From Oxytropis ochrocephala (taxonomy: Eukaryota; Streptophyta; Magnoliopsida; Fabales; Fabaceae), in the NCBI GenBank assembly GCA_020916435.1, contig CM037090.1:115248663-115312662 (forward strand): a stretch of 64,000 nt of DNA, given 5' to 3'. The notes beneath the pieces were generated by a model. That model had not been told where the DNA came from. It was given only the letters and a program-made list of their open reading frames with translations, and did no database searches. The translations under genes were made by a program, and so were the position numbers. Shown here piece after piece: positions 1-11,843 of the stretch. How positions within the stretch are numbered: the first letter of the stretch is position 1; each line of letters starts with the position of its first letter.

Positions 1-660
1 TGATCCTCATTGTCCGGCTTTCGAAGTGTTGCTTGTCTCGGTACTTTGGTCCAATCTCTTGACCTAATTTTTGCTGGATCGCCTTTTGGGTTTTCGATCC
101 ATCGGTCGCTCTAACTTTTGCCTATGCGCGCCCTTTTGGGTTTTCGACCTAGCGAGCTTATTCTTTGCTTGGCTCATTTTCTCTTTTTATATATCAATTT
201 TCTTTTTGATTGCATCTCGAGTTGGTAGGAGGTCTTCACCGTCGTGAGAACTAAGGCTCTTCTAGAGAACGATTTCTTCACCACGTAAGGTTCTTCGTAA
301 TTTGAGGTTGAGAATCCTTTTGGATAAGTAAGATTTCCTTGGGCACCAGGTCTCTTTCTTGAAATTGTTGAAGACAAACTTTCTCAAGCTTTCTTCGTTC
401 TCATCTGATACGGCTGGTCATGACATAAGGCAACCATTTTGTTTGATGACTTCTTTTGTTGCGTTGGGTTGCCCCTGTTGAGGTGGGAAATGAGGTCCAC
501 CCTCCATGTGAGGCCAAAGGGAGTGTTTGTGGATCGCATTCTGCGGGATCTCTTTGATATTCTTTGTTTGTTGCCGCAGTTGCCCCATTCACCTTTGGGG
601 TGGTATGGGGAGGGGCTATGAGCACGACCTGAGGTCTCCAAACAACTCTGCCACCGTGAT

Positions 661-693
<33 letters not shown>

Positions 694-1306
694 GAAGACC
701 GTAATGGCTGACTAAACAATCACAGATCTTGTTACACCGGTGGGCATTTAATAGCCTCTTGTGACTTGATGCAATCATGCCATGACGCCGACCCAATCAG
801 ACAAGATTCGTGTGAATTTTCTTGGTTTGCTGTCCTTAACTGTTGTATTCTTTTCGCCTTCTTTCGTGCCCCAGCTTAGTAGACTTAGTTGCTTCCAGCT
901 AGATTCTCATGGGGCCTCCCAGTCATTTTCGACATTTTCCTCAGTTTGATTAATGAGGTGATCAAGGTTATGCTATGAGTCACCGATATTGCTATTTTTG
1001 AGATTTTTTTTGATCTGCGTTAGTTGAAAGTGAAAGTGGATAGAGAAGGAGGCAAAGCAAACAAATGAGGGAGATAGAATGAGAATTTATCAGAGAATTC
1101 AAAATGCTATTTTATTAATAATGATACTGAAATGAAACATGCGTGCCCTTATTGAAATTTCCTAAGGCCTTGGGCAGAGCCATAGGATTTGCATTACAGA
1201 AAATTACTTTGAATTGAAAATCACAGAAAAATCAACAGTCTCTCAGTTCTTGAACTCCTTATTTGACACTTTCTTCAGTACTTTGATTATTCTCACCAAC
1301 TGCTAG
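1..1306 (-). other. Ogre-like internal region downstream of gag, no intact ORF
   Basis: On the element's strand this follows the gag stop. No long open frame on either strand resembles a protease or RT. Positions 60-160 contain two near-copies of a 'ccttttgggttttcga' phrase. Positions 662-692 are a run of 31 T. Apparent lysine-rich or phenylalanine-rich ORFs across the run are artefacts of it. I see nothing else. Confidence 0.6.
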
Positions 1307-2480
1307 TTAACCATCACCCTCCTTAAAGTTCAGCTGCTTTGTGTCAATGAGGCCTTGAACGATGTGCTTTAAGGGATAACAATTTTCAGCTGAGTGACCG
1401 ACTGCCCCAGCATGGAACTCACAGCTGGCTTTTGGGTCGTGTCCTCTTGGGAATGGAGGCTGAACTGGTCTCATCTGACGAGGAGAAATCAAATTGTGGC
1501 TGATAAGTTGGCTGCACAGGTCAGTGTACGATGTGGGAATGGGGTCATATTGGGAGGACCCTTGATGGCTTGAGGCTGCTGGAGAATTATAGTGTGAATC
1601 TCCTTGATTTTTTACTATGGCGTTGACTTCCCCCTTGTTGTTATTGAACATTGTAGGAGTCCCATCAGAATTATGAGTGATCTTCCCAGTCCTCATTGCA
1701 TTTTCTACTCTTCCTCCTATGGTAACCATGTCTGAGAAGTTTGAAGATACTCCCCCTATCAATTTGTCATAGTAGGGGGATGGAAGAGTTTCCATGAACA
1801 TGGCAACCATTTCTTTTTCTAATAGAGGTGGTGCTACCTGTGCGGCCAACCCTCTCCAGCGCTGGGCATATTCCTTGAAGGACTCGTTGTCTTTTTTGGT
1901 CATATTTTGCAGGTGTGTCCTATCAGGAGCCATATCGATGTTATATTTGTACTGCTTAAGAAAAGCGTCGGCCAGATCTTTCCAACATTGGATATGAGCA
2001 CGTTCCAACTGCGTATACCAGCTCAAAGCTGCCCCAGCTAGACTGTCTTGGAAGTAATGAATAAGCAGCTGATCATTGCGCGCAAACTGAGCCATTTTCC
2101 TGCAGTACATAGTCAGATGATTAAGAGGACATGTTGCCCCTCGATACTTATCAAAGTCTGGCACTTTGAACTTATAAGGAATGGCCACATTGGGGACGAG
2201 ACATAGGTCATATGCGTCACTTATTTCCACATTGGATCCTTCCACCGCTCTTAGACGTTCTTCTAGCATTTGCAGCTTATCTCTTGCTTGAGGATCTTCA
2301 GCTTGGTAGCCATGAGAAAGACCGCCCACATTGTGAGGAACAGGGCGAGTATGATTCTTGAAGTCAGATTCGAGAACTTGAGAAAGACCTTTGGTGGTGC
2401 CAGAAGTTTTGCGTTGAATTTGTTCTGTCCCATCACCAACATTGTTTCCTGCTATTCCATCTTGATTCTGTGCGGCAACC
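1307..2480 (-). pseudogene. gag: gag (capsid) of the Ogre-like element, main segment
   Basis: The frame is open from the insertion point at 2480 down to the stop at 1307. It encodes the Ty3/gypsy retrotransposon gag domain: 'VPDFDKYRGATCPLNHL' leads into the capsid core with 'SLAGAALSWYTQLERA' and 'FKEYAQRWRGLAAQV', typical of Tat/Ogre capsids. Near the C-terminus 'CEFHAGAVGHSAENCYPLK' is the modified zinc-knuckle-like region of this lineage. The protein would form the cytoplasmic virus-like particle. The N-terminal part lies at 7621-7938, beyond the inserted element, and its frame does not run on into this one. The segment ends cleanly in a stop instead of continuing into protease, so the copy is probably dead. 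Confidence 0.85.
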
Positions 2481-3797
2481 TGTTAATTATTTGGCAAGTG
2501 TACCAAATCGTGCAAGTAATAAAACCGGTAAGAACCGGGATATCGTCCTCAAGGATCGAGCTAATTTACTAATTACGTTAACAATTACTAATTGAACCAA
2601 TTTGAAAAGGTTTGTTTGAAAAGGTTGAGCTATGAAGCTCGAATTAAAGCAATAAATTATTTTTGGAGTTTTTTAAATAAAGTTAAACTAGAAAACGTTG
2701 ACGAACTACGATAAGAATGAATGCTAGGGATGAACGTCTTTTGCTTTCGCACTATGTAATCGGTTTAACATCAAGGATATCTCTCTCTATATTTTGCTAC
2801 CGAATTCGTTATAATAACTAAGTCCTAATTCCTTAGGTAACTAGTCCTTTATAGATTATTAAAACCCCTAATTCCTTAGGTCATCCTAATTACCTACAAG
2901 CCTTAAACGCTAGAGTCCGCACGTACAACAATTCGGAGAATATCCCTAAGCTACGAATTGCAGGAATTGAAATTCTACGATTCAAATATAAGAACTTCCA
3001 TTAAAATATCGAATAAAGATAATCTCACAATTTCCCAATTGTAAACAGTTAAAACTAAATTTCAATTCACAAGATATCGAGAGAAACAATAAAACACGAG
3101 TCAATACCGGCTACCTAGTGCTCTATCAAGATCAATTCATCCCTAACAAGAGGGGTTTAGTTACACATGATGAAAGATAAAAGAGAAGGGAAATTACAAG
3201 AGAATAACGATGATGATGATGACATTCGAAGCTTCAAACTTGTTCCCAATGCTTGAATCTTCAAGAGCCAACAGCTGCAACGCGTTCTCTCCGGTGTGCT
3301 AGGGTTTGGATTCGTGTAGAAGTCGGAAGATCCTCAAAAGCGCGGCTTTTGCGTGTTTTATCGTGTTTTTCAAAGAATCGGCGCCTCGTTGGCGCCTCGG
3401 CATACACTTAAGCGCCACTAATGGAGGGCGCTACGATGGCGGCGCTCGCTTTGGCGCTCATGCGGCTGATGGGGCGCGAATGGACGAGGACTTTTTATTT
3501 CTGCGCTCCTTTGTCGCGCCTCTTTGGCGCCTCATGCGACGATTCAGCGCCACTTCAGTAGCAAGCTCATTCCTTGGCACTTTTTCGTCCGATTGCTTGC
3601 ATTTCTTCGTTCTTCCTTTCACCTAGTCTGGGGCACAAAAACACCACAAAAACCAAGCGTAAACAACTGCAAAGCAATACAATTTCAACTAGCACAATTT
3701 ACTCTTTTAGTGTTGCCATTTTCCCTACATTCAATAAAATCTTCACATAAAATTCTCTTTTCCATACTAAGAACCATCATGTGATGGGGATTCATCA
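2481..3797 (-). repeat. 3' LTR of the Athila-related element
   Basis: Copy of 6307-7615. It contains a block (about 3364-3560) unusually rich in GGCGCC and GGCGCT words in otherwise AT-rich sequence. The purine tract CAAGTTGGGGTTG (minus strand, 3798-3810) abuts it, as expected for the 3' LTR of a minus-strand element. Confidence 0.88.
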
Positions 3798-6306
3798 CAA
3801 CCCCAACTTGAACATTTGCTTGTCCTCAAGCAAAGACAATGCAAGACAAAAACAAAACATCGTCAACATCGGATAACATGCAATCGATTATGAATCCCTT
3901 TTTAAACAAGACAATCACAAACATCCAAAGGACAAGTTGAGCAACAACTTTCGTGACCGGTCACTCAATTGCAATCCCACATATGGTAATTTCACTAGCA
4001 CATACTTGCTCAATAGTGCGTGTGTGACATTTAAGCGAATTGGAACAAAGCTAGTTTCAAAATGCATCTAACTAAGACTAGAGGGCTTTCTTCCGAGACC
4101 GCCAAAGATGTTTCAAAACAAAGGGTAGACTAACGTTTCCACATAAGATTGAGGGCTTAAAAGCAACGACAAAGGGTCTTAATTCGGTATTACAGATTGG
4201 ACGATTGCACAACTACTTCAATACACACACAACACAAACCACACAACGTAGAGTTTTTGGTCGCAACCCCTCATTACATCAAAAATTTAGATTTACTCAA
4301 AGAATTACTTCCGGAAATTGCAACAATTACACACGGCTATGTGGATTTTTCCACTTGTTCACAAACACACTTAAACACACGGCGGCATACACTACAGCGT
4401 TACGGGTAAGCGCTGCGTTGTTGCACTCACGCGCACACACACCACGACATACACTACGGCGTTACGGGTAGACGCCTGCGGTGTTGCACTCACACACACC
4501 GACACCACGGCATACACTGCGCAAATACGGGTAGACGCCTGCGATCTTTCGCACTCACGCACACTGACACCCACACGTGCACTGACCATCCTACAATCTG
4601 CATACCCAGCCTTAGTACAACCGATGCACCCCCAACTTAGCTTCTACAGCTACCCTTAATTTTTAGTAAAAATTTGGCACTCCCATGGTCCACCAAACAG
4701 CTAGCTTAGCTAAAATCATTTCTAGGATCACTAAGTTCCACCTGAGTTAATGTTTTGAGTGTGGAAGCAAGATTGCATAAGTTCCTTCACCACAGGGGAT
4801 ACTATTCGCTCAATTCTCACCACATCATCACTAAGTTTGCTCAACTAATTTCAAAAAAAAATTTTAAACAGGAAATTCACCATATGATTGCATTTTATTC
4901 ATGAAACTGACGATAGGTCCTCCCCATTTAAAACACGCAGTTGTCTCTCACCGATTGATTTAGGGAAGACCTATGTACAAAGACTAAGGCAAAAACAAAA
5001 ATAAAATTAAAAACGACAACTAACCTAAGAGAAAACATCAAAGTACACAATCACATCATGCAAGATAAGGGAAGGAGAGAAAATAACCATAGCGGTGAGT
5101 AGACTACTCAACCGCGTCCAGAGTCCGGCGGAGGTGACTGAAAGATGTCAGCATCCGGATCCAACTGTCCTCCACTCTACATCGTGCACATTGCTCTGTA
5201 TAGGGCTCTCATCCCAAACTTGTGCTCATTGCCATTCTATTCTCGAGTCCGCCAAACCGCTCTTGGTTTTCTTTGTCAGCCGTTCTGGTTAGCTGCCAAC
5301 ACATCCATTCTTCCCTACAAGTGTGTAAATGTGTCCTAGATGCACCCTAAAGTACTAATCAGATAAAAATAATGCGAGAAAATAAAATAAAATCAAATAA
5401 GGTAAAATTAAAAGACAGGGATAGAGAAAATTGGGTTGCCTCCCAATAAGCGCTTCTTTAACGTCACTAGCTTGTGTTGCAATTCCCCTCTGTCAAGGTG
5501 GAATATATGACACGAAGAACACATCATCCTTCTTCTTAGTTTATGAGGTAGGAAATTCATGAACTTGAGGTACAATTTCATATGCTTCCATATCCTCTCA
5601 AGGTGAAGGATGATAAACAAGGCATAGAAGGAGTCTAAATATCGATCAAGCTCTTCACTCCCATCTTCCTTGCTTCTCAAAAGATGAGAAGGGAGAATGA
5701 TTTGTTGGGTGATTTCTGGTTGGATTTCCATACCTTCCCAAGATTGAGAGTTTTTAGCTTCCTTCCAAACAAGAGGATCCTCCCGTTCAATTATTTTTTC
5801 TTCCTCATATTTCCTTATCTCACATGATTCTTCTATTATTGATCCCTTTTCTTCTTGTTCGAATCTTGAATAAGTGGTTGTTCATCCGCTAACCAGGATA
5901 TGATTTGTCAATAACTATCCACTCTGGCTCCTCAAGAATTTTAGGTTGGGCCAACCAAGGTAAAGGCTCGTCAAGGAGTACCCATTACAGTTCACAAGAG
6001 CAATACACAAGATCTTTCCCACAAAGATCACAATAGGAGTATGTCTCACAATCGCCATTTAAATGTGGTCCTCCACAACAACAACAACGAAGTGGAAGTA
6101 GTGTGGACTCCATGACTTACAAAGTATTCACCTGGCTTTCATAGAATCAAGGAGTAAAAGTGGTAAAAGGATAAAAAAATATATGCATAAAGTAAAAGAA
6201 GCAACAAAACTAAAAACAAATTAAAGTATGTACGGGTTCAAATTAGCGATTGCCTTGAAATAATTAGTAAATTAATTCCGATCCCCAAACAACGGCGCCA
6301 AAAACT
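3798..6306 (-). other. Non-coding interior of the Athila-related element
   Basis: No gag or pol homology is visible. About 4386-4575 holds three ~63-bp degenerate tandem units, each with 'catacact' and 'acgggta', followed by GACGCC-like words. The equivalent block of the full-length Athila element is at 44940-45070. A 107-codon minus-strand frame at 5408-5731 ('DRGELQHKLVTLKKRLLGGN') looks like a coding relic but I cannot assign it. The rest appears non-coding. Confidence 0.6.
6283..6300 (-). other. Primer-binding site, tRNA-Asp type
   Basis: On the minus strand the sequence reads TGGCGCCGTTGTTTGGGG, six bases inside the 5' LTR. TGGCGCCGTTG is complementary to the 3' end of plant tRNA-Asp and is the usual primer site of Athila-lineage elements. 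It is the minus-strand DNA priming site. Confidence 0.8.
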
Positions 6307-7615
6307 TGTTAACTATTTGGCAAGTGTACCAAATCGTGCAAGTAATAAAACCGGTAAGAACCGGGATATCGTCCTCAAGGATCGAGCTAATTTACTAATT
6401 ACGTTAACAATTACTAATTGAACCAATTTGAAAAGGTTTGTTTGAAAAGGTTGAGCTATGAAGCTCGAATTAAAGCAATAAATTATTTTTGGAGTTTTTA
6501 AATAAAGTTAAACTAGAAAACGTTGACGAACTACGATAAGAATGAATGCTAGGGATGAACGTCTTTTGCTTTCGCACTATGTAACTGGTTTAACATCAAG
6601 GATATCTCTCTCTATATTTTGCTACCGAATTCGTTATAATAACTAAGTCCTAATTCCTTAGGTAACTAGTCCTTTATAGATTATTAAAACCCCTAATTCC
6701 TTAGGTCATCCTAATTACCTACAAGCCTTAAACGCTAGAGTCCGCACGTACAACAATTCGGAGAATATCCCTAAGCTACGAATTGCAGGAATTGAAATTC
6801 TACGATTCAAATATAAGAACTTCCATTAAAATATCGAATAAAGATAATCTCACAATTTCCCAATTGTAAACAGTTAAAACTAAATTTCAATTCACAAGAT
6901 ACGAGAGAGAAACAATAAACACAGTCAATACCAGCTACCTAGTGCTCTATCAAGATCAATTCATCCCTAACAAGAGGGGTTTAGTTACACATGATGAAAG
7001 ATAAAAGAGAAGGGAAATTACAAGAGAATAACGATGATGATGATGACATTCGAAGCTTCAAACTTGTTCCCAATGCTTGAATCTTCAAGAGCCAACAGCT
7101 GCAACGCGTTCTCTCCGGTGTGCTAGGGTTTGGATTCGTGTAGAAGTCAGAAGATCCTCAAAAACGCAGCTTTTGCGTGTTTTATCGTGTTTTTCAAAGA
7201 ATCGGCGCCTCGTTGGCGCCCGTATACACTTAAGCGCCACTTGGTGGAGGACGCTACGATGAATCGGCCTCTTTGGCGCCATGCGGCGATGGGCGCGAAT
7301 GGGACGAGGACTTTTATTTCTGCACTCTTTGTCGCTCACTTTGGCGCGCTCATGCGCGACGATTCAGCACTTCAGCCGCAAGCTCATTTCCTTGGCACTT
7401 TTTCGTCCGATTGCTTGCATTTCTTCGTTCTTCCTTTCACCTAGTCACGGGCACAAAAACACCACAAAAACCAAGCGTAAACAACTGCAAAGCAATACAA
7501 TTTCAACTAGCACAATTTACTCTTTTAGTGTTGCCATTTTCCCTACATTCAATAAAATCTTCACATAAAATTCTCTTTTCCATACTAAGAACCATCATGT
7601 GATGGGGATTCATCA
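6307..7615 (-). repeat. 5' LTR of the Athila-related element
   Basis: Direct repeat of 2481-3797, starting TGTTAACTATTTGG and ending CATCA before target duplication CAACC. Most differences from the other copy fall in the GGCGCC-rich block (7204-7385) and at CAG/CTG or CG positions (for example 'cacagtc' here, 'cacgagtc' at 3097). Confidence 0.88.
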
Positions 7616-7620
7616 CAACC

Positions 7621-7938
7621 CCGAAATATCTTCTTCATTGACAACACCCGTGGTCGGAGGCGTGTAACCTAGTGGTAGACCCCATTGAGGCCATTGCACG
7701 CGCCCGAGTGTTGGGACCGAGTTATGTGGACGGGTACGTTTGTGGCTTTGGTCATTGGTGCCCTGGTTTGAAATGTTGTCGTCGCATTCTTCTCGGTGAG
7801 AAGCTTGAGAATCTCCGTCATCCGATCTTTCAAACCCAAAGCATGTCTCGCATTTGTTCCTTCCGCTTTTTCAATCTCATCCTTGGTAGCTTGATTGTCT
7901 TGGTATTCGCCATGTTCCTTGCTTGAGAACGAGTCCAA
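7621..7938 (-). pseudogene. gag: gag N-terminal segment of the Ogre-like element
   Basis: A minus-strand frame starting at 7938 (ATG) gives an N-terminal region with an acidic, coiled-coil-like stretch ('NQATKDEIEKAEGTNA', 'LKDRMTEILKLLTEKNA'), as in Ogre/Tat gag N-termini. It hits a stop at 7669. In another frame just beyond it the sequence reads 'WGLPLGYTPPTTGV', the phrase expected in legume Ogre gag, so there is a frame break near 7685. The gene then runs into the element inserted at 2481-7615 and resumes at 2480. This is the most 5' coding sequence seen after the primer site. Confidence 0.72.
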
Positions 7939-8898
7939 TAACGATGTTGATGAACCACTTGCCTTGCCTTTTTTTTTTTTTTCAATGCATGATGTTAGTA
8001 TGAAATTAGTATGAAATGTAAATGAAATGGTAATGTATGCGCATGAAATGTATGTGTATGAGATGTATGAGATGATAACATATGATTTGATTTTATCACG
8101 TTGGGGGGTTATAAACTTTCATTTGGAGAGTAAAGTACAAAATTGGATTTTGACTTTAGCATGCATGACTTCTCTCCAAAATAAAACTTTTAACTCCCTG
8201 ACGCTTATTTCAATATTTTTTGTAATGCAAAAAGAAAGGGAAAAATGCATGTAGTATACTTTCTAAAAAAACTTTGCGGAAATAAAATTTTTGATTTTTG
8301 TTTTGGACAAAAGACAGTATGCATTAATGTTTGTTTGAATGCCAGGGTATAGAGCTCCTTCGTGGACCTAGGAAGGGTACCCTATGGAGCGGGTCTAAAG
8401 TTTTCTTTATAGTGGACCTCACAAGGGTGGTTCTAAAGGATCCTACACATGGTTCCTAGAGCCAAGGACCCTGACCAAGAACACGACCCAAAGCCCAATA
8501 GGCAAGCTATTAGAAGGGATAGCATCCTCAAAAGGAATCAAACTCTAGGTGAGATTTTCGTGACCACCCAACGAGACGCACGTCCATGAGGCCATCACTA
8601 CGCAATCTCGTTCTAACTTAGGTTTATGCTCGAGTCGGGTAGAGGACTTTTCTCACGTGTGTGAAGTGTAGAAGTGCAGTGTGTGTAGGAGCAAAATAAA
8701 CCCAAAGGCATGCAAAACAAACAAACATACAAGTATCGTCTTCTACCCTAGGGTTTACACAAACAAATAACATAATTATTGCAAAAGTAAATAAATAAAT
8801 GAATAATAAAAGGGTAAAATTGAATTTAATCCTAAATTAATTTAACTAGGTTTTGACTCTCTAAAAATAAATACGTCCCCAGTGAAGTCGCCAACAGA
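7939..8898 (-). other. Leader of the Ogre-like element with primer-binding site
   Basis: This stretch lies between 5' LTR and gag on the minus strand. The primer site is TGGCGACTTCACTGGGG at 8877-8893, five bases inside the LTR end at 8899. It is close to the arginine-tRNA primer site described for Ogre. Positions 7971-7982 are a T-run. 8030-8070 repeats 'atgaaatgtatg'-like words. There is no ORF1, which typical Ogre elements carry here. Confidence 0.7.
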
Positions 8899-11651
8899 TG
8901 TAAAGAAAAATCAGGAAAGGATTCTTGAAATGGTTCTTTAGGAAGCCGCCACCAAATTTTAGTTTAAGGGCAAATTCGGAAAATCCCTTTAAGTTTTAGG
9001 ATGAGGCGTTGTTAGGGTTCGGGAGTCGTTATGTGTGGGAAGGTATTAGCACCCCACGACATCCTCTTGTCTAATTAATTTAGGATTTATTTAATAGTTA
9101 CCCTTTTATTTGTAAAGAAAAGACTTATTTAGGTTTTTGTTTTTAGTGCTTGACAAGGGTTGAGTCTTGCTCCTACGTACCTCCAGATGCAATGGAGGAA
9201 TCAAAGCCACGTAGTTCTTCCCGAAAAAGTTTGTGGGTTGGTGTTTTTTAGTGTAGGGATCCTAGGATTCCTTGAACTATCTGACTCATCGATTCTAGGA
9301 AAGTCGGGCAAACCCGATTGTACAACCGACTTAGCCCCTACTTTTTGAAAACAATTTTAGGGTTTTCAAAGAAAGTGGTTTGGTATGAGGTGGGTTCGTT
9401 TTAGAATAGGTATTCTAGAACTCTGAATCTGCATGACTCATTAGTCCTAGAACGCCGACTAACCCGATGTCATGTAGACTTAATCCTATATTTTTCGGAA
9501 AAATGGTTTATTCGTATTTGTTAAGCTGTAGGTTCTTGAATTATCTGACTCATTGGCCCTAAAATAATGACTAACCGGTTGTACAACCGACTTAGCCGTT
9601 TTATTTTTAGAGAAATAATTTATTCGTTAGGTTTGTAGGGTTACTGAACTGTACAGCTCATTGGCCCTAAAATGGTGACTAACCCGGTTGTACAACCGAC
9701 TTAGCCGTTTGTTTAATTTTGCAAGGGAAGTTATTTATATTATTATTGCAGGGGTCTGTATAAATAATAAGGGGTGCAAAAACAAAAGCCCAGTTCGCAT
9801 ATGGGAGCCCAGTATGCAGAACTGGGCTTAAGTGGGGAGGGGTGCATGCGTGAATTGGGGGTGTGCACTTAGTATTCTGAATAAAAACAATTTAAAATAA
9901 AAAAACAAAAAAACGGGTACAGCATATAAGCTGAAACCTAAGAATAAAAAACCCTAAAAACTGATACCCCCTTTCTCCTTATCCAGCGGCGCCGCAGAGA
10001 CATTAACTCCTGGGCGAAATTTTCGCCTCAGTTCACGGCGCGAGAGAGAGAGATCCAGCGAGAGAGCGCGACAGTGGGTTTCTAAGGGGAGAGGGAGAGT
10101 TCATCGGCGCAACTGTCGCCGTTTTTAATGGAGGGAGAGAGCGCGACGGTGAGAGGGAAGGAGGTGGTTTCGGTTTTGGGTTGTGATGTAGGTGGTGGTG
10201 GTGACGATGGAGACGGTGGTGCTGCGTTCAGCTTTGGGTGAGGTTCGTTTTCCCCCTCTGTTCTCCCTTCTGTTCAGTTCCTCTGTTTTTCTATTTTTCG
10301 TTTTTGTTTCTTGCTCACAAATCGATTCTGATGTGTTTGTTTTTCTTCTGGATTCGGTTTTGGTGGTGGTTGGTTCAATGGAAGCTTCGATCTGGACAAG
10401 ATAGTGGTTATGGAGTCGTTTTGCAGACGAGCTCGCCGGAGCTTCGCCGGAGAAGATGACCGGAGGGTCACCGGAGGTGAGTTTTTTACTGTTTTTGGTT
10501 TTGTTTGATTTCAAAGCTTTCTCTGATCTGATTCTTTTCTACCCCATTTTATTCTGGTTTAACTGTTCTTGAGTCTGATTAACTGTTTATATGTTCATTC
10601 ACCATATTTTAATTCATATACACAGAGAGAACATAAAAAACGAAATACAGCATAGTCACAAAGATCAAAAAAACGCTAACAATGTATTTTTACTTTTGTT
10701 GTGTCTGACAGTTAATTAAAAACCAACCTGGCCTTCGATTTGTTCTGAAAAAAAAAAAAGGATTGAAAAGAAAAACGGGATCTGCACTTGCTTGTTTGAA
10801 TGACTGATGTTATTTGTTGTTGTGGCTCTGCTTTGTGGTCGTTGTTGCTTTCCCTTGATCGCTCTCGTTTCTCCTTTCTTACTACTCGGATCTAGAAGAA
10901 CTTCATTTAGGTGATTAGGGTTTCAAAGTGTAAAACCCTAATCCTTTTTCTTGATTTTTGTACTCGAAATCTCTGTTTTTGATCGAGGTCCAACCTGTTT
11001 TTATACTAAAAATTCTAGGTTTAGCATTTAATTTGTTTTCATTGGGCTTTGACTAATTTTGACCTTCTTGGGTTTTTCAGGATCTGTGACCCAACTACTT
11101 GGTTGGAGAGTAGCCGAGAAAATTCTATTTGCCACCTCTGTACTTTTTGTATTTTTCCTATTATTTTGGATTCCCCTTTTTGTATTTTTAGTATTATGAT
11201 TTTTGTATTTAGGACTCTTTGGACTATTAAGTGCTTTTAATTTCTAAATTGAACTAAATACTATTTTTGACATTTTTGGATCACATTACGGTATTTCTAA
11301 ATTGTAAACTAAATTAAATTGGATTTTTGACATTTTTAGACATGTTGGACTCTTAAACATTGTAAATTAAACTAAATTGAATTTTTGACATTTTTAGATT
11401 TATTAAGGGCTTAAATAAATTAAGTGAACAAAGTACGAAAAAATAATAACAGGAAAAAAGACTAAATATAAAGACGAAAACGAACCGGACTTGACGACTG
11501 CGCTGAGACTAGACAAAAAAATAAAAGAGATGGGCGCGTTAAAAATAAACGACTAGAAATAGGCGACTAGAACAAGAAAAAGAACAAGGCCCTTACTAGA
11601 AATAAACAACTAGAACAAGAAAAAGAATACGGACAAAATTGGGGTATAACA
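8899..11651 (-). repeat. 5' LTR of the Ogre-like element
   Basis: On the minus strand it runs from TGTTATACCCC (11651) to CTTTACA (8899), 2753 bp. A GC-rich, low-complexity block (about 9990-10470; 'agagagag', 'ggtggtggtg', 'cgccgg') resembles a gene 5' region but is normal for Ogre LTRs; the short ORFs in it are not treated as genes. 9255-9715 holds tandem units (separate entry). The base next to the start is the junction with the C2-gene intron. Confidence 0.82.
9255..9715. repeat. Degenerate tandem repeat in the Ogre LTR, four ~115-bp units
   Basis: Four copies of a unit containing 'gactcattggccctaaaa', 'gactaaccc' and 'tgtacaaccgacttagcc'. The last phrase recurs near 9320, 9580 and 9690, with a diverged version near 9470. 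The units alternate with T-rich spacers. Confidence 0.75.
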
Positions 11652-11843
11652 AATACATCTTCTGAAATTGTGTCAAAAAAACATACATCTACTACGGTCA
11701 ATTGATCCAAGCCATTTGATAAAAATTGATCTGCTCATAGATCGAAATAAAAATAACTTTTAGATCTCGATCTTTTGATTTTTATCTAATGGCTCTGATC
11801 TTCCTTGGCTGCATAGCTTCGAGAGAGAATCGCTTAAACATAC

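Larger units (their letters stand above)
2481..7615 (-). mobile_element. Non-autonomous Athila-related LTR element (LARD-like) inserted in Ogre gag
   Basis: Two direct repeats (2481-3797 and 6307-7615, ~1.31 kb, about 95% or more alike by eye) start TGTTAA and end CATCA. They are flanked by the 5-bp target duplication CAACC (2476-2480 and 7616-7620). A primer-binding site next to the right repeat and a purine tract next to the left one set the orientation as minus. The 2.5-kb interior has no gag or pol. It still shares landmarks with the full-length Athila element at 42835-55737: 'gggttgcctcccaa' (5432 here, 48383 there), 'ccccaa..' with 'tgtcctcaagcaa' beside the purine tract, and 'tgtggatttttccactt' (4339 and 44900). 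It looks like a deletion derivative of an Athila relative, mobilised in trans. Confidence 0.88.
1..11651 (-). mobile_element. Ogre-like Ty3/gypsy (Tat lineage) retrotransposon, 5' portion, 3' end outside window
   Basis: Read on the minus strand, this element begins at 11651 with TGTTATACCCC, the usual start of legume Ogre LTRs. It continues through a 2.75-kb 5' LTR (8899-11651), a primer-binding site (8877-8893), a ~950-bp leader and a gag gene, then non-coding sequence to the window edge. Its protease, RT and 3' LTR must lie left of position 1, so the second copy of the target duplication cannot be checked. A smaller element at 2481-7615 is inserted in the gag. Canonical Ogre has an extra ORF1 upstream of gag; none is visible here. 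It landed in an intron of a C2-domain gene copy (exons at 11844-12283). Family assignment rests on LTR start, primer site and gag. Confidence 0.85.

Noticed and set aside
384..796. Lysine-rich and phenylalanine-rich ORFs across the T-run at 662-692
   Set aside because: They are translations of a homopolymer run with no domain in the flanking codons.
7660..7730. tRNA-like phrase 'cctagtggtagac'
   Set aside because: No cloverleaf or B box follows; the stretch is gag coding sequence on the other strand.
10125..10514. 129-codon minus-strand ORF and overlapping plus-strand ORFs with gene-like GC content
   Set aside because: They lie wholly inside the Ogre LTR, whose GC-rich block is typical of that family; no protein motif.
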